This document shows positions 17,228-30,964 of a DNA stretch of 64,000 nucleotides, one piece after another. The stretch's first letter is position 1. Every line of letters begins with the position of its first letter. This stretch comes from Mobilicoccus pelagius NBRC 104925 (GTDB taxonomy: Bacteria > Actinomycetota > Actinomycetes > Actinomycetales > Dermatophilaceae). Both the position numbers and the translations under genes were made by a program. Location of the stretch: NCBI RefSeq assembly GCF_000247995.1, contig NZ_BAFE01000089.1, positions 124,001 through 188,000 on the forward strand. Reading direction: 5' to 3'. The notes under the pieces are model-generated. The model was not told where the DNA came from and did not search any database. It worked only from the letters and a program-made list of their open reading frames with translations.

Positions 17228-18870
17228 ATGTCGACCGCCCTGCCCGGCGCCCCGTCCCGCACGTCCCGGCGGGGTGTCCTCCGCCAGATCCTCACGGTGG
17301 GGCTCCTCGGACTCCTCGCGGCTGTCATCGTCGGCGCCGTCGCCGTCGTCAACGTGAGCCGCATGCGCGAGGCGAACACGCAGCTCGCGACGCTCGAGAA
17401 GCTCGGCGACGAGGTCCAGGACCTGCGGTTCGGCAACTCCGACACGAACGGCTGGCAGGGGTTCTACGCGTGGGACACGCGCAAGCTCGGCCCCGTCGAG
17501 GCCGTCGAGGGCGGGCCCGACACCAACCGTGAGGGATTCGTCGAGGCCGCCAAGGCGACGACCGCCCTCTTCGACGGCATCGACACCACGGCGATGACCG
17601 CCGAGGAGAAGACGCTCCTCACGGAGATGCGGACGAACTGGGACGCCTACCTCGCCGGGGACGACGAGGCCGTCGCCGCGTTCCGCACCGGCACGCCCGC
17701 CGGCCTCGAGAAGGGCACGAAGATCATCGACGAGGGCGTCTGCGTGACGACCTACGACGCGATCGACACCGCCGGTCGGAAACTCGGGGACTCCGTCGCC
17801 TCCCGCATCGAGGGCCAACGGGAAATCGTCGCCGACCGCGCCCGCGACACGGTCGCCGCCGTCGTCCTCACGCTCCTCCTCTTCACCGCGCTCGCGATCT
17901 TCGCCGCCGTCCGCGTCGCCACCCGCCTCATCCGCCGCATCCGCGCCGCGCAGACGAGCATCGAGGCGCTCGGCATCGGTGACCTCACCGTCCCGTGCGA
18001 GAGCGGCACCTCCGACGAGATCGACGCGATCGCCGCCGCCATCGAACGCGCCCGCGTCTCCATGCGTGACGTCATCGCCGCCGTGCAGGACGCGAGCACC
18101 CGTGTCGGCGAGTCGTCCTCGGGCCTCTCCGCCGTCGCCGACCGTCTCGGCACGTCGTCGAACACGACGCGCCGACGCCTCGAGGAGATCGCCGGGTCGA
18201 CCACCGAGGTCACGCACTCCGTGACACCGTCGCCACCGCAACCGAGGAGATGAGCGCCTCCATCCGCGCCATCGCCGACAACGCCCACCAGGCCGCACAG
18301 GTCGCCGGGAACGCCGTCGAGGTCGCCGGCCGCACGAACGCGACCGTCGGCAAGCTCGGCACCTCGAGCGCCGAGATCGGGAACGTGATCGCCGTCATCG
18401 GTCAGATCGCCGGCCAGACCAACCTCCTCGCGCTCAACGCGACGATCGAGTCCGCCCGGGCCGGTGAGGCCGGCAAGGGCTTCGCCGTCGTCGCGAACGA
18501 GGTCAAGGATCTCGCGCAGGAGACGAGCACCGCCACCGAGGACATCACCGAACGCATCGGCGCCATCCAGGCCGACACCGACGACGCGGTGAGCGCCCTC
18601 GCCGAGATCGGTGAGGTCATCGGCACGATCGACGACACCCAGCGCATGATCGCCGCCGCCGTCGAGCAGCAGAACGCGACGACGAACGAGATGGGCGCGA
18701 ACGCCGTCGCCGCCGCGGGCCTCACCGCCGCCATCGTCGAGCAGGTCGCGGCCGCGGTCGCCTCGTCCGCCGAGACCGACGCCGCCGCGGAGACCACCGC
18801 GCAGACCTCCGCCGAGCTCTCCGCCCGCGCCTCCGACCTCCAGGACGTCGTCCGCCGCTTCGTGCTCTGA
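17228..18870 (+). pseudogene. Methyl-accepting chemotaxis protein, single-base frameshift
   Basis: Membrane chemoreceptor that would signal to CheA/CheW. Reading one way gives an N-terminal helix (ILTVGLLGLLAAVIVGAVAVV), an extracytoplasmic 4-helix-type sensor, a second helix (VVLTLLLFTALAIFAAV), a HAMP domain and the start of the signalling coiled coil, ending at a stop near 18253. The other frame resumes with [15 protein letters not shown] and the MCP hairpin tip [35 protein letters not shown]. Restoring one C at about 18222 (GT-GAC to GTC-GAC) gives a continuous 547-residue receptor. Real mutation or sequencing error cannot be told apart here. No che or flagellar genes are in the window. 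Confidence 0.85.
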
Positions 18871-18886
18871 CTCGGCGTCGGGGAGG

Positions 18887-19825
18887 TCAGTTCACCCGTG
18901 TGCTCTTAGTGACCGCCCGGGCCAGCGCGGCGATGCGGTCCGGGCCGACGCGGCAGCACCCACCGACGATGCGGGCGCCGGCCTCGACCCAGCCGGGCGC
19001 GAGGGCGGCGAGGTCGGTCCCCGTACCGGTCCACGTGCGGGCACGGGCGTCCCAGCCCTCCCCGCTGTTGGGATAGACGACGGCGGGTCGGCCGCGGCCG
19101 GCCGTCGCGACGGCGTCGAGGACGGCCTCCACGTCACGCGGCGCGCAGCAGTTCGCGCCGATCGCGACGACCTCGCCGGTGTCGGCCGCCGCGGCGACGG
19201 CGTCGGCGAGGGGTTGTCCCGCGCGGGTCCGACCCGCCTCGACGGTGCAGCTCACCCACCCCGGCACGCCGGCCGCCCCGAGCAGGTCGGTGAGGGCGAC
19301 CACCTCGTCGACGTCCGGGATCGTCTCGAGGGCGAGGAGATCCGCCCCGCCGTCGGCAACCTCCCCGGCGAGGACGTCGACGCGACGCGCGTGGAACTCG
19401 CGCAGGTCGGCGACGGTGAGACCGTAGCGGCCGCGGTACTCCGACCCGTCGGCGAGCATCGCCCCGTAGGGCCCGACGGACGCGGCGACCAGCGCCCGGG
19501 TGCCGCCGTCGGCGACGTGCCGGTCGACGGCCTCGCGCGCGAGATCCACCGAGCGGCGCAGGAATTGCGTCGTCTCGTCGGCGTCCATGCCGGCGGCGGC
19601 GAATCCCTCGTCGGTGGCCTGGTAGCTCGCGGTCGTGACGATCCGCGCCCCCGCCCGCAGGAAGTGGAGGTGGGCCTCGACGATCGCCTCCGGGTCGTCG
19701 TGGAGCAACCGGGCCGACCACAACGCGTCGATGAGGTCGTGTCCCATCGCCTCGAGCTGCGTCGCGAGTCCCCCGTCTGCGACCCACACCTCGCCCCCGA
19801 GCAGGTCGACCGGGCGTGACGTCAT
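18887..19825 (-). CDS. mmuM: Homocysteine S-methyltransferase
   Basis: Zinc-dependent methyl transfer to homocysteine, normally from S-methylmethionine, giving methionine. The 312-residue TIM-barrel protein starts VWVADGGLATQLE and shows TTASYQATDEGF, the first zinc-cysteine motif GANCCAP and the paired GGCCRVGP near the C-terminus. ATG at 19825 lies 7 nt after TACGGT, so a leaderless transcript is likely; an upstream in-frame ATG (ten residues longer) overlaps that hexamer. Convergent with the chemoreceptor gene 16 nt away. Confidence 0.93.
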   Translation of the reverse strand: MTSRPVDLLGGEVWVADGGLATQLEAMGHDLIDALWSARLLHDDPEAIVEAHLHFLRAGARIVTTASYQATDEGFAAAGMDADETTQFLRRSVDLAREAVDRHVADGGTRALVAASVGPYGAMLADGSEYRGRYGLTVADLREFHARRVDVLAGEVADGGADLLALETIPDVDEVVALTDLLGAAGVPGWVSCTVEAGRTRAGQPLADAVAAAADTGEVVAIGANCCAPRDVEAVLDAVATAGRGRPAVVYPNSGEGWDARARTWTGTGTDLAALAPGWVEAGARIVGGCCRVGPDRIAALARAVTKSTRVN

Positions 19826-19832
19826 GCTGCCG

Positions 19833-19838
19833 ACCGTA
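19833..19838 (-). promoter_or_regulatory. -10 hexamer of mmuM
   Basis: TACGGT on the minus strand, 7 nt before the ATG at 19825. Confidence 0.5.
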
Positions 19839-19860
19839 CGCCCCACCCCGCGCATCCTCG

Positions 19861-20787
19861 GCGTTTCACGTCGACCCCGACGAGCTCGGCACCACCGGTT
19901 CGACCCTCGCCACTCTGGGCGGAGACGAGCGTGCGCTGCGGCCCACAATGCTCGTCGGAGCCGACCCGCGGGTGGAGGCCGCCGTCGCCGCGCTGCTGCC
20001 GACGTGGACGCCGGAACTCGAGCGTGGGGCCGTTCCCTCTCCGCCCTCGGCAGGGCGGTCTCGCAGGCGGGCGGCGCGATCGCCGCGGTGGACGGGCAGC
20101 AGGCCACCTCCTGGTCCGTCCTTTCGGTGCCGACCCGACGTCCGCTGCCATGGCCCGTGTCGCCACGACGTTCACCGCCGTCGCCGGGGCATTGCGCGCT
20201 CACGGCACACGTCTGCAGCAGCATCACGCCGAGATGGCCTCGGTGCTCCCCCGGGCTCGGCCTCACCGCCAACGTCCTGGCGGTCGCCGACGTCGTCAAC
20301 GACGCCGCCGAGCGCCTGCAGATCGTCGCGGCGCGCGGCACCGGCGGCGCCTCCCCCGTGGATCCCAATCGGCTTCGCGCCGTCCGTCGGACGTACCGGC
20401 AGGCCGGGGTGCCGGGCGATGTGGCCGGCGCCGCGAGGAACCTCCTCTCGAGCGGATGGGGCGCACGCATGGGCGCCACCGCCCCCGGGATGGATGTGCT
20501 CCGGTCTTGTCACCGCCGACCGCGCCGGCAGCCGCGCGGTGCAGTCCCTCACAGGTCGCCTCCCCGCTCTGTCCGACCTCCCCGCACGGCTCGTGGACAA
20601 GCCCCTCGGCCCTCCCCTCGCGCGCATCACACGCGTCGCGAACAAGGCCGCACCCCGGTTCGGAGTCGTCACCTCCGGGCTCGAGCAGTGGACGAAGGAC
20701 TCCGCCAACCCGACCAGCCCCCTCGGCGACAGGATCGGCCGGACCGTGCCACGTGCGGGGAGCGGCGATGGGGCCGGTGACGTTCAC
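19861..20787 (+). pseudogene. Decayed WXG100-like / polymorphic-toxin N-terminal gene
   Basis: Coding-like plus-strand DNA readable only by changing frame four times, near 20020, 20116, 20249 and 20500. The pieces read FHVDPDELGTTGSTLATLGG, LGRAVSQAGGAIAAVDGQQ, MARVATTFTAVAGALRAHG, TANVLAVADVVNDAAERLQ, and finally LEQWTKDSANPTSPLGDRIG. The first block is the FxVDPxxL start of ESX/WXG100-associated secreted proteins. The last resembles the pre-toxin segment of type VII-secreted polymorphic toxins. No initiation codon or C-terminal toxin domain can be found, and no immunity gene follows. The +1/-1 shifts balance, so the protein order is preserved. Confidence 0.6.
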
Positions 20788-20997
20788 GCGCGCCCCTCTG
20801 CGCTCCGCGCCGGGCCGATCTCCGGACGGCACGGTCGGCCGGGGGAGAGGCGCTCAGGGGTTGCTCGTCGAGCGCCGCGGGGACAGCGGGGACTCCGCTC
20901 CTGGGAGGACGCACGTCCCTCGGGTGAGCGCCCACGGTCCGATGGCGTCAGGTGCTCTCCCGGACACCGGACGGGGGGCGCGCGGCCGCGTGAACGG
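20788..20997. other. Spacer after the decayed toxin-like gene
   Basis: The open frame runs on as an Arg/Pro/Gly-rich translation without family resemblance. Probably debris of the missing C-terminus. No promoter or hairpin recognised. Confidence 0.3.
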
Positions 20998-23219
20998 TCA
21001 GGCCGTGCGGGCGGGGAGGAGTTGGGCGCCGAGTTCGGGGAGGTCGACGTACTCCGCGTGGAGGTGCCCGGCCAGCTCACGGGCCAGGCCGAGGCGGAAC
21101 CCCGCGCGGGAGGACTCGCAGTCGACGACGACGCACCCGAACGCCCCCGTGCGGGCGGCGTCCTCGGCGATCCCGTCGGCGACCCGATGAGCGCGCGGGA
21201 GGGCGGTACGGCCCCCCGCGCTCGCCCGGCCGTCGGTGAGGACGACGAGGAGCGCACGCCGATGCGGATCCCGCACGCGCTCGCGGCGGATCACCTCGCA
21301 GGCACTCGTGAGGCCCTCCGCCAGCGGCGTCCGCCCACCGGTGGGAACGTCGGCGAGAAGCCGCTGCGCGAGGTCGACGCTGCTCGTCGGCGGAAGGACG
21401 ACACGCGCCTCCCGTCTGGCGAACGTCACCACCGCGACCTTGTCGCGCCGCTGGTACGCGTCGAGGAGGAGGGAGACGCACGCGGTCTTCACCTGCCGGA
21501 TGCGCTCGGCGGCACCCATCGACCCCGAGGTGTCGACCGCGAAGACGACGAGATTCCCCTCCTTGCCTCGTCGCACGCTTCGTCGCAGGTCAGAGGGCTG
21601 CACCTCGACTCGGGATCGAGGGTCCCCGATGGCATCGAATCCTTCAACGTCATCGTGAGGGTGAGGGAAGAACTGGGTGATCGCGCCGGTCCGGCCGCGT
21701 GGTGGACCGTGGCTCCAGACGTCCTCCGACGAGGACTCCCCCGGTATGGCGTCGTCTGTGGCGTGACGCGTCACGGCGGCGAGCACCGTCGCGGCAGGGG
21801 CGAGACCGCGCCCGCGGGGGTCGCTCGGGCCGACGGCGCGGACGTGGCGTCCGGTCGCGACGTCGGCCGAGGACCGGCGGCCGGCGACACCGGCACCCGC
21901 GTGCGGGAGGGCGAAGAGCCGGGTCCGGTACGGACGATCCGGGCGCGTCCCCTGCGTCCCGCCCTGCGCCGGGGGCGAGGGTGGGCGAGGGGCGTCGGGG
22001 TCGGGCGTCTCCGGCGGGTCGGGCAGATCCGCCGGAGGCTCGGGCTCCCGTGTCGTCTCGGACGGCGTCGCGGCGTCGTCGGACGGAGGCTCGGAGGGAT
22101 CGGGCGAGCCGCCGCCGTCGGGGCCGTCGGGGTCGTCGTCGGGGCCGTCGGGGTCGTCGTCCGGCCCGTCGTCGGGACCGCGCGGGTCCTCCGGTGGCTC
22201 GGGCGGCTCCTCCCCCAGGGTCTCGTCGAGGATGTCCTCGAGGTCGTCGGCCCCCTGGTCGTCGAAAGGACTCCGGCGGCGCCGGTGCGGCAGGGCGAGG
22301 CGGGCCGCGACGCGGACGTCCTCTCTCGTCACGCGGGTGCGTCCGCACCAGGCGGCATGGGCGCAGGCGGTGCGGGCGGTGACGAGGTCACCGCGCATGC
22401 CGTCGACGTCGAACTCGGCGCAGATCGTCGAGATCTGCCGCACGGCCTCGTCGGTGAGTTCGACGTGGGTCAGCAGCTCCTCGGCCCGGGCGACCCGCCC
22501 GGCGAGCGTGCGCTGCTTCGCGGCGTACCGGGTGGCGAACCCGGCGGGGTCGGCCTCGAACGCGAGACGACGCCGGACGACCTCGACACGCGTGTCGACG
22601 TCGCGGCTCGCGGCCACGTCGACGGCGAGCCCGAACCGGTCGAGGAGCTGGGGGCGCAGTTCGCCCTCCTCGGGGTTCATCGTGCCGACGAGCACGAACC
22701 GCGCCGCGTGGGTGACCGACACGCCCTCACGTTCGACTCGAGCTCGACCCATGGCGGCGGAGTCGAGGAGGGTGTCGACGAGGTGGTCGGGCAGGAGGTT
22801 GACCTCGTCGACGTAGAGGATGCCGCGGTTGGCCTGGGCGAGCAGACCGGGCTCGAACTCGACCTGGCTGCTCGCGAGCAGTTCCCGCAGGTGGAGCGAG
22901 CCGACGACGCGGTCCTCGCTCGCCCCGACGGGGAGCTCGACGAGCCGCACCGGACGCTCGTGGCCGGTGCCCCGGTGCCGGTCGGCGTCGGGGCAGTCGG
23001 GGTCGGGCGCGACCGGGTCGCAGGCGAACCGGCATCCGTCGAGGACCTCGATGGGAGGGAGGACGTCGGCGAGGGCACGCACCATCGTCGACTTCGCCGT
23101 GCCCTTCTCGCCGCGCACGAGGACGCCGCCGATGCCGGGCGCGACGGCGGACAGGCACAGGGCGAGCCCCATGTCGTCCATACCGACGACGGCGGAGAAC
23201 GGGAAGGTCGTCTCGCTGC

Positions 23220-23223
<4 letters not shown>
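20998..23223 (-). CDS. ChlI-ChlD fusion, cobaltochelatase ATPase/vWA subunit
   Basis: AAA+ motor that, with CobN, inserts cobalt into hydrogenobyrinate diamide. This is the usual actinobacterial partner of CobN. The 741 residues comprise a ChlI/BchI domain (1-340; Walker A RGEKGTAKSTMV, Walker B ILYVDEVNLLPDHLVDTLLD, sensor MNPEEGELRPQLLDRFG), an acidic Pro/Asp linker (about 350-480) partly made of a duplicated 21-nt unit near 22117-22158, and a C-terminal von Willebrand A domain with MIDAS DTSGSMG and LTDGRAS. The ATG overlaps the cobN stop by 4 nt, so stoichiometric coupling is expected. Confidence 0.92.
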
Positions 23224-27182
<3,959 letters not shown>

Positions 27183-27197
27183 CGTGGCCTCTCTCGG

Positions 27198-27356
27198 GGT
27201 CCGCGCCCCGCGGGGTCGTAACGGGCGACCGGAGTTCCTGACTCCCCCGCGCCGCGCGTCGCGGGCCGGGGTCACAGTGGCGGGACCGTGCCGGGCTCTC
27301 ACCGGCTTCCTCCGCTGTGCCGTCCGTCGGATTCGACGGGCCCGTCGTCGGACCCG
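27198..27356 (-). promoter_or_regulatory. Cobalamin riboswitch of cobN
   Basis: Minus-strand AdoCbl aptamer: GAGGAAGCCGGTGAGA, the B12 box GGTCCCGCCACTGTGA, and GAGTCAGGAACTCC, the same core as upstream of cobB but with different peripheral stems. It ends close to the cobN ribosome binding site. Boundaries are estimated. Confidence 0.95.
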
Positions 27357-27362
27357 CGCACG

Positions 27363-27368
27363 AGGCTA
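27363..27368 (-). promoter_or_regulatory. -10 hexamer of the cobN riboswitch transcript
   Basis: TAGCCT on the minus strand, about 7 nt before the estimated 5' end of the aptamer transcript. Confidence 0.45.
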
Positions 27369-27679
27369 ACAGCGACCACCGGCGACGTCCGCCCCCTGTG
27401 ATCTGCCGGGCGGCACCGAGGGGCCGGGATCACGACGGTGGCCGCACCCGGGGCCGCTCGAGGCCTACCCGACAGCCCCTCGCCCTGTGCGCATCACGCC
27501 CGCCCACTCCGAACGACGACCGAAAGTCACGCACCCCGCCCGGCACCCCAGGTCACCGCATCCACCGTGCCCACCGGCCACAGTTCTGGTCGTCACTCGC
27601 GCCGGTCGTCCCGTCGTCGGCGGGCGCCGGGCCGGTCCGGATCCCCGTGCCGCCCCGCGGCGCGGCGATTCTCGTCCTC
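27369..27679. other. Gene-free stretch between cobN riboswitch and EamA remnant
   Basis: About 310 nt of GC-rich DNA. Translations in all frames are Arg/Pro-rich and match no family. It presumably holds the -35 region of the cobN promoter and the former promoter of the plus-strand transporter gene. Confidence 0.35.
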
Positions 27680-28328
27680 GTGACCGCATCCTCGAGGCGC
27701 CCGTCTCAGGCCGGTGTCGCTGCGGCGCTCGGTGCCGCCGTGTTGTTCGGGGCGGGCACCCCGGCGTCGAAGACGTTGTTGGGCGGGGTGGGTCCGTGGT
27801 TGCTCGCGGGCATCCTGTACACGTCGTCCGGGCTGGCGCTGTGGGGATGTCGCCGGTGGCGCGGGGCCCCTGCCTGCGTCTGGCTCGCCGCGACCAGGGC
27901 GCGGTCGCCGGTGCCGTGGTCGCGGGCGGGGTGGTGGGGCCGGCGCTGCTTCTCCTCGACCTGTCGCGCATGCCCGCCTCGGAGGCGTCGCTGCTGCTCA
28001 ACGCCGAGGGGATCTTCACGGCGCTCCTGGCCTGGGTCGTGTTCCGGGAGAGCACGGATCGGCGCATCGTCGCGGGCTTCGTCCTCATCGCGGCGGGTGC
28101 GATCGTCCTCACCACGTCACCGAGCGGCACGACCACGAGCACACGCACGAGCGGCTCACCCACAGCCACGCCCACCGTCACGACGACGACCATCACGTCC
28201 ACGACCACTCCCCCGGGATCTGCGTCACCGTCCTCCCCGACGGACGCCACGTCCACGAACACACCCACGCACCCCTCACCCACCGCCACCCCCACTACCC
28301 CGATGCCCACCACCGGCACGCGCACTGA
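27680..28328 (+). pseudogene. EamA/DMT-family transporter remnant with His-rich tail
   Basis: Starts GTG at 27680 and reads AALGAAVLFGAGTPASKTLL and GPWLLAGILYTSSGLALWG, then changes frame near 27875 to RLARRDQGAVAGAVVAGG, MPASEASLLLNAEGIFTALL and IVAGFVLIAAGAIVL. Near 28112 it changes again to the family's His-rich tail (HVTERHDHEHTHERLTHSHA, HRHPHYPDAHHRHAH). An intact member has two EamA repeats. Here the end of repeat 1 joins directly to the tail that should follow repeat 2, so about 130 codons are missing. A non-functional drug/metabolite exporter. Confidence 0.8.
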
Positions 28329-28385
28329 GTCCGGGAGTCCGGCGGCGGCAGGGCCCCGACGGGCTCCCTCGACGCGGCGCGCGCG

Positions 28386-28946
28386 TCAGTCCGCCCAGGC
28401 GTCGTCGATCACCGCGAGGGCGTCGGCCGCAGTGAGGTCGCCGACCAGCACGCGCGAAGCCAGTCCGTCCGCGAGAGCGATGAGGCGACGTGCGCGCACA
28501 CGGCAGATGGCCTCCGGCTCCCCGGTGTCGGCGACGAGCAGCCGTGTGACGGCGCCCTCCTGCCCCCGCTTGGCCTCGCCGAGGATCTCCGCGAGCACGG
28601 GGTCTGCGACGGACGCGGCGAGGTAGGAGAGCCAGATCGTCGTTCCCCGCCGCTGGTCCGGGGCGACGGGGACGACATGCGTGACGAGGAGGCGCGCCGT
28701 GGATGCGTCCACGGCGCCGGTGCCCGTCTCGGGCGGCGCGTAGCTCGCCGCGGCCCCGCCGATCATCGCCCGGGCGCTCTCCCGGACGAGGTCGGCACGG
28801 CTGCCGAAGTGGTGCTGGATGCGCCCGACCGACACTCCTGCGGCGCGGGCGACGCTCCGCATCGAGACACCGTCGAGGCCCGACTCGGCGATGACGGCCC
28901 AGACCCCGTGGACGATGTCGGTGCGGCTGGTGCTGTCCCTTGTCAC
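28386..28946 (-). CDS. TetR/AcrR-family transcriptional regulator
   Basis: A 186-residue repressor-type protein. The N-terminal helix-turn-helix reads DGVSMRSVARAAGVSVGRIQHHFGSRADLV; the C-terminal ligand/dimer domain has no recognisable specificity. A GTG at 28952 is in frame, but GTG at 28946 is chosen because the TAGGGT hexamer ends 6 nt before it. Divergent from the alpha/beta hydrolase gene with overlapping promoters and repeated ATAC/GTAT half-sites, so autoregulation and control of the hydrolase are likely. Confidence 0.85.
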   Translation of the reverse strand: MTRDSTSRTDIVHGVWAVIAESGLDGVSMRSVARAAGVSVGRIQHHFGSRADLVRESARAMIGGAAASYAPPETGTGAVDASTARLLVTHVVPVAPDQRRGTTIWLSYLAASVADPVLAEILGEAKRGQEGAVTRLLVADTGEPEAICRVRARRLIALADGLASRVLVGDLTAADALAVIDDAWAD

Positions 28947-28988
28947 ACTCACACCCTAGCAATACAGTCGTATCGTGAAAGCAATACG
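28940..28988. promoter_or_regulatory. Overlapping divergent promoters and operator-like half-sites
   Basis: Plus strand: -35 TTGTCA (28940-28945), a 17-nt spacer, -10 TACAGT (28963-28968), then 6 nt to the hydrolase GTG at 28975. Minus strand: -10 TAGGGT (28953-28958) for the TetR gene. Between and beyond them lie ATAC (28963-area), GTAT (28970-28973) and ATACG (28984-28988), giving two overlapping inverted repeats in an AT-richer patch. This is the expected layout of a TetR operator that shuts both promoters. Confidence 0.6.
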
Positions 28989-30024
28989 TCCGCACCGGCC
29001 CACGCCCCCTCCCGAGGGCAGGGAACCCAGAGCTCGCCGCAGCGGCCCGATGGTCAGGACGGGCGTCGCCGTGGCTCTCGCTCTCGCGCTCGGAGTGGCC
29101 CTCGGAGGCGCGTTCCGCGGCGGCGACGGCGTGGGTTCCTGGCGTTCGGTCGAGGGCCGAGCGGCCTATCTCGTCGCCTACGAGGAGGCCATGCGGTCCC
29201 TGCCGCGTCCCGACACCGTCGAGGACGTCGCCACCTCCTACGGGACCGCTCGTCTCTACGGCTGGCGGCGCACCGATCGGTCGGGACCGACCGACCCCAT
29301 CCCCGTGGTCCTCCTCCCCGGGATGAGATCGGGGACGCCGATGTGGGCCGACCAGGTTCGTGAACTGCGGCGACACCGCGACGTGTACGCCCTCGACGCG
29401 GTGGGGGACGCAGGGCTCTCGACACAGTCCGTCCCCCTGCGAGAGCAGGTCGAGCAAGCGGCCTGGATCGAGGATGCTCTCGCTGGGGCGTCGCTTCCTC
29501 GCGTCCACGTCGTCGGGCACTCCTTCGGAGGGGCCCTCGCGGCGGCGCATGCGAGCCGTCACCCGGAACGGGTGGCGAGCCTGACCCTCCTCGAGCCCGC
29601 GTTCACCCTGGCGTATCCGGCTCCGGCGACGTTCGTGTGGGCGACCGTGGCGTCCCTGCCCGGCGTTCCCGCGACGTGGCGGGAGCACGCGCTCGCGCAG
29701 ATCGGCGGGGTCGACGTGGCCGAGGTCCGCACGGACGATCCACTCGGCCGCATGATCGCCCTGGCCACCGAGCACTACGACGGTCACGCACCGACACCGA
29801 CGCCCCTGTCGGAGAAGGCGATTCGTGGCCTGACGATGCCGGTGTACGTCGCCCTCGCCGAACGCGACTCCCTCGCGGGTGGCACCCGCGCCGCCGACCG
29901 CGCCCGTACCCTCCCCCACGGCCTCGTCGAGACGTGGGCGCACACCACCCACTCGCTCCCGATGCAGACCGGCCCGGCCCTCACCGACCGCCTCGACGCC
30001 TGGTGGCGCACGCTCGGTTCCTGA
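28975..30024 (+). CDS. Membrane-anchored or secreted alpha/beta hydrolase
   Basis: A 349-residue serine hydrolase. A basic N-terminus precedes one hydrophobic segment (GVAVALALALGVALGGAF), which suggests a signal anchor. The catalytic domain shows PVVLLPGMRSGTPMWADQV, YALDAVGDAGLSTQ, the nucleophile elbow VVGHSFGGALAAAHAS and the late His region AHTTHSLPMQ. Substrate unknown; the TetR regulator next door suggests inducible hydrolysis of an exogenous ester, lactone or similar compound. GTG at 28975 fits the promoter; an ATG at 29050 just before the hydrophobic segment is an alternative. Confidence 0.85.
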   Translation: MKAIRPHRPTPPPEGREPRARRSGPMVRTGVAVALALALGVALGGAFRGGDGVGSWRSVEGRAAYLVAYEEAMRSLPRPDTVEDVATSYGTARLYGWRRTDRSGPTDPIPVVLLPGMRSGTPMWADQVRELRRHRDVYALDAVGDAGLSTQSVPLREQVEQAAWIEDALAGASLPRVHVVGHSFGGALAAAHASRHPERVASLTLLEPAFTLAYPAPATFVWATVASLPGVPATWREHALAQIGGVDVAEVRTDDPLGRMIALATEHYDGHAPTPTPLSEKAIRGLTMPVYVALAERDSLAGGTRAADRARTLPHGLVETWAHTTHSLPMQTGPALTDRLDAWWRTLGS

Positions 30025-30094
30025 CGTGGCGACCGGCCACGGAGAGCGTCATCGCCTCATCGGACTTTCAGGTGTGGCACCGACAATGGCGGGC

Positions 30095-30871
30095 ATGACC
30101 GTTCCCCAGGCCGCCGATGCCGCGCGTCGGGCGAGGATTCCCGCCCACGTGACGTTCTTCCTCGTCGTGGCCGCGTTGCTCGCGGTGGCGGCGTTCGCGA
30201 CGCATTCGGCGGTGGAGGTGTACGAGGCCGTCGCGGCCGGTGACGGGATCGAGGCCATCGACCAGCCGGTGCTGCACGCGGCCGTGGACGCCCGGGGTCC
30301 GGGATGGACCGACGTCGCCGTCGCACTCACCGGCATGGCCGGGCGGATCGGCACACCGCTGCTCGGCGTCGTCGCCCTCGTCCTCTTCACGTGGCATCGG
30401 CGTGACTGGACCCCGACCGTCCTCCTCCTCACCGGCCTGCTCGGCTCGCTGTGCCTCACCGTCGTCGGCAAGCGCATCACCGACCGCGTCCGTCCCCCGC
30501 GGGAGTTCATGCTGCCGCCGTACGAGACGTCCCCGTCCTTCCCGAGCGGACACACGTTGAACACGACGGTGCTCGCCGTCCTCGTCGCCTACCTCGCGGT
30601 CATCACCGCGCGCCACGTGATCGCGCGCTGGGCGACGATCGGTCTGTGCACGGCGGACCCGATGTGCGTGGGCCTGAGCCGGGTCTACCTCGGCGCGCAC
30701 TGGGCGACGGACGTCCTCGCCGGTCTGCTCGTCGGGGCGGCGTGGGCATGCTCCGTCGTCCTCGCCCACCGCATCTGGGTGCAGGTGCGCCACCGGGAGA
30801 AGCACGCCGTCGACCCCGCCGGCCCCCACGAGGGCGGGCCGGGCGCGACGGCGGTGACGACGACCCCCTGA
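30095..30871 (+). CDS. PAP2-superfamily membrane phosphatase
   Basis: A 258-residue integral membrane phosphatase, probably acting on undecaprenyl pyrophosphate or phosphatidate-type lipids at the outer face. The three PAP2 signature motifs are intact: KRITDRVRP, PSFPSGHTLN, and SRVYLGAHWATDVLAG, each lying between hydrophobic helices. The start is uncertain: ATG at 30095 follows GACAAT by 7 nt, and an in-frame ATG at 30086 overlaps that hexamer. It lies just upstream of cobG with its own orientation and no functional link to B12 that I can see. Confidence 0.88.
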   Translation: MTVPQAADAARRARIPAHVTFFLVVAALLAVAAFATHSAVEVYEAVAAGDGIEAIDQPVLHAAVDARGPGWTDVAVALTGMAGRIGTPLLGVVALVLFTWHRRDWTPTVLLLTGLLGSLCLTVVGKRITDRVRPPREFMLPPYETSPSFPSGHTLNTTVLAVLVAYLAVITARHVIARWATIGLCTADPMCVGLSRVYLGAHWATDVLAGLLVGAAWACSVVLAHRIWVQVRHREKHAVDPAGPHEGGPGATAVTTTP

Positions 30872-30964
30872 CGTCGAGGGGTGCGTGGGGCCGCCCTATC
30901 GTCCGGACCCGAACGAAGGTCCCGACGTGGACGCGGAGCCGGGACGCCCGCCGGTACGTCCCAG

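Noticed and set aside
28133-28328. Histidine-rich peptide as a possible small metallochaperone
   Set aside because: It is the known His-rich tail of the EamA transporter family, attached here to a collapsed pseudogene, and has no start of its own.
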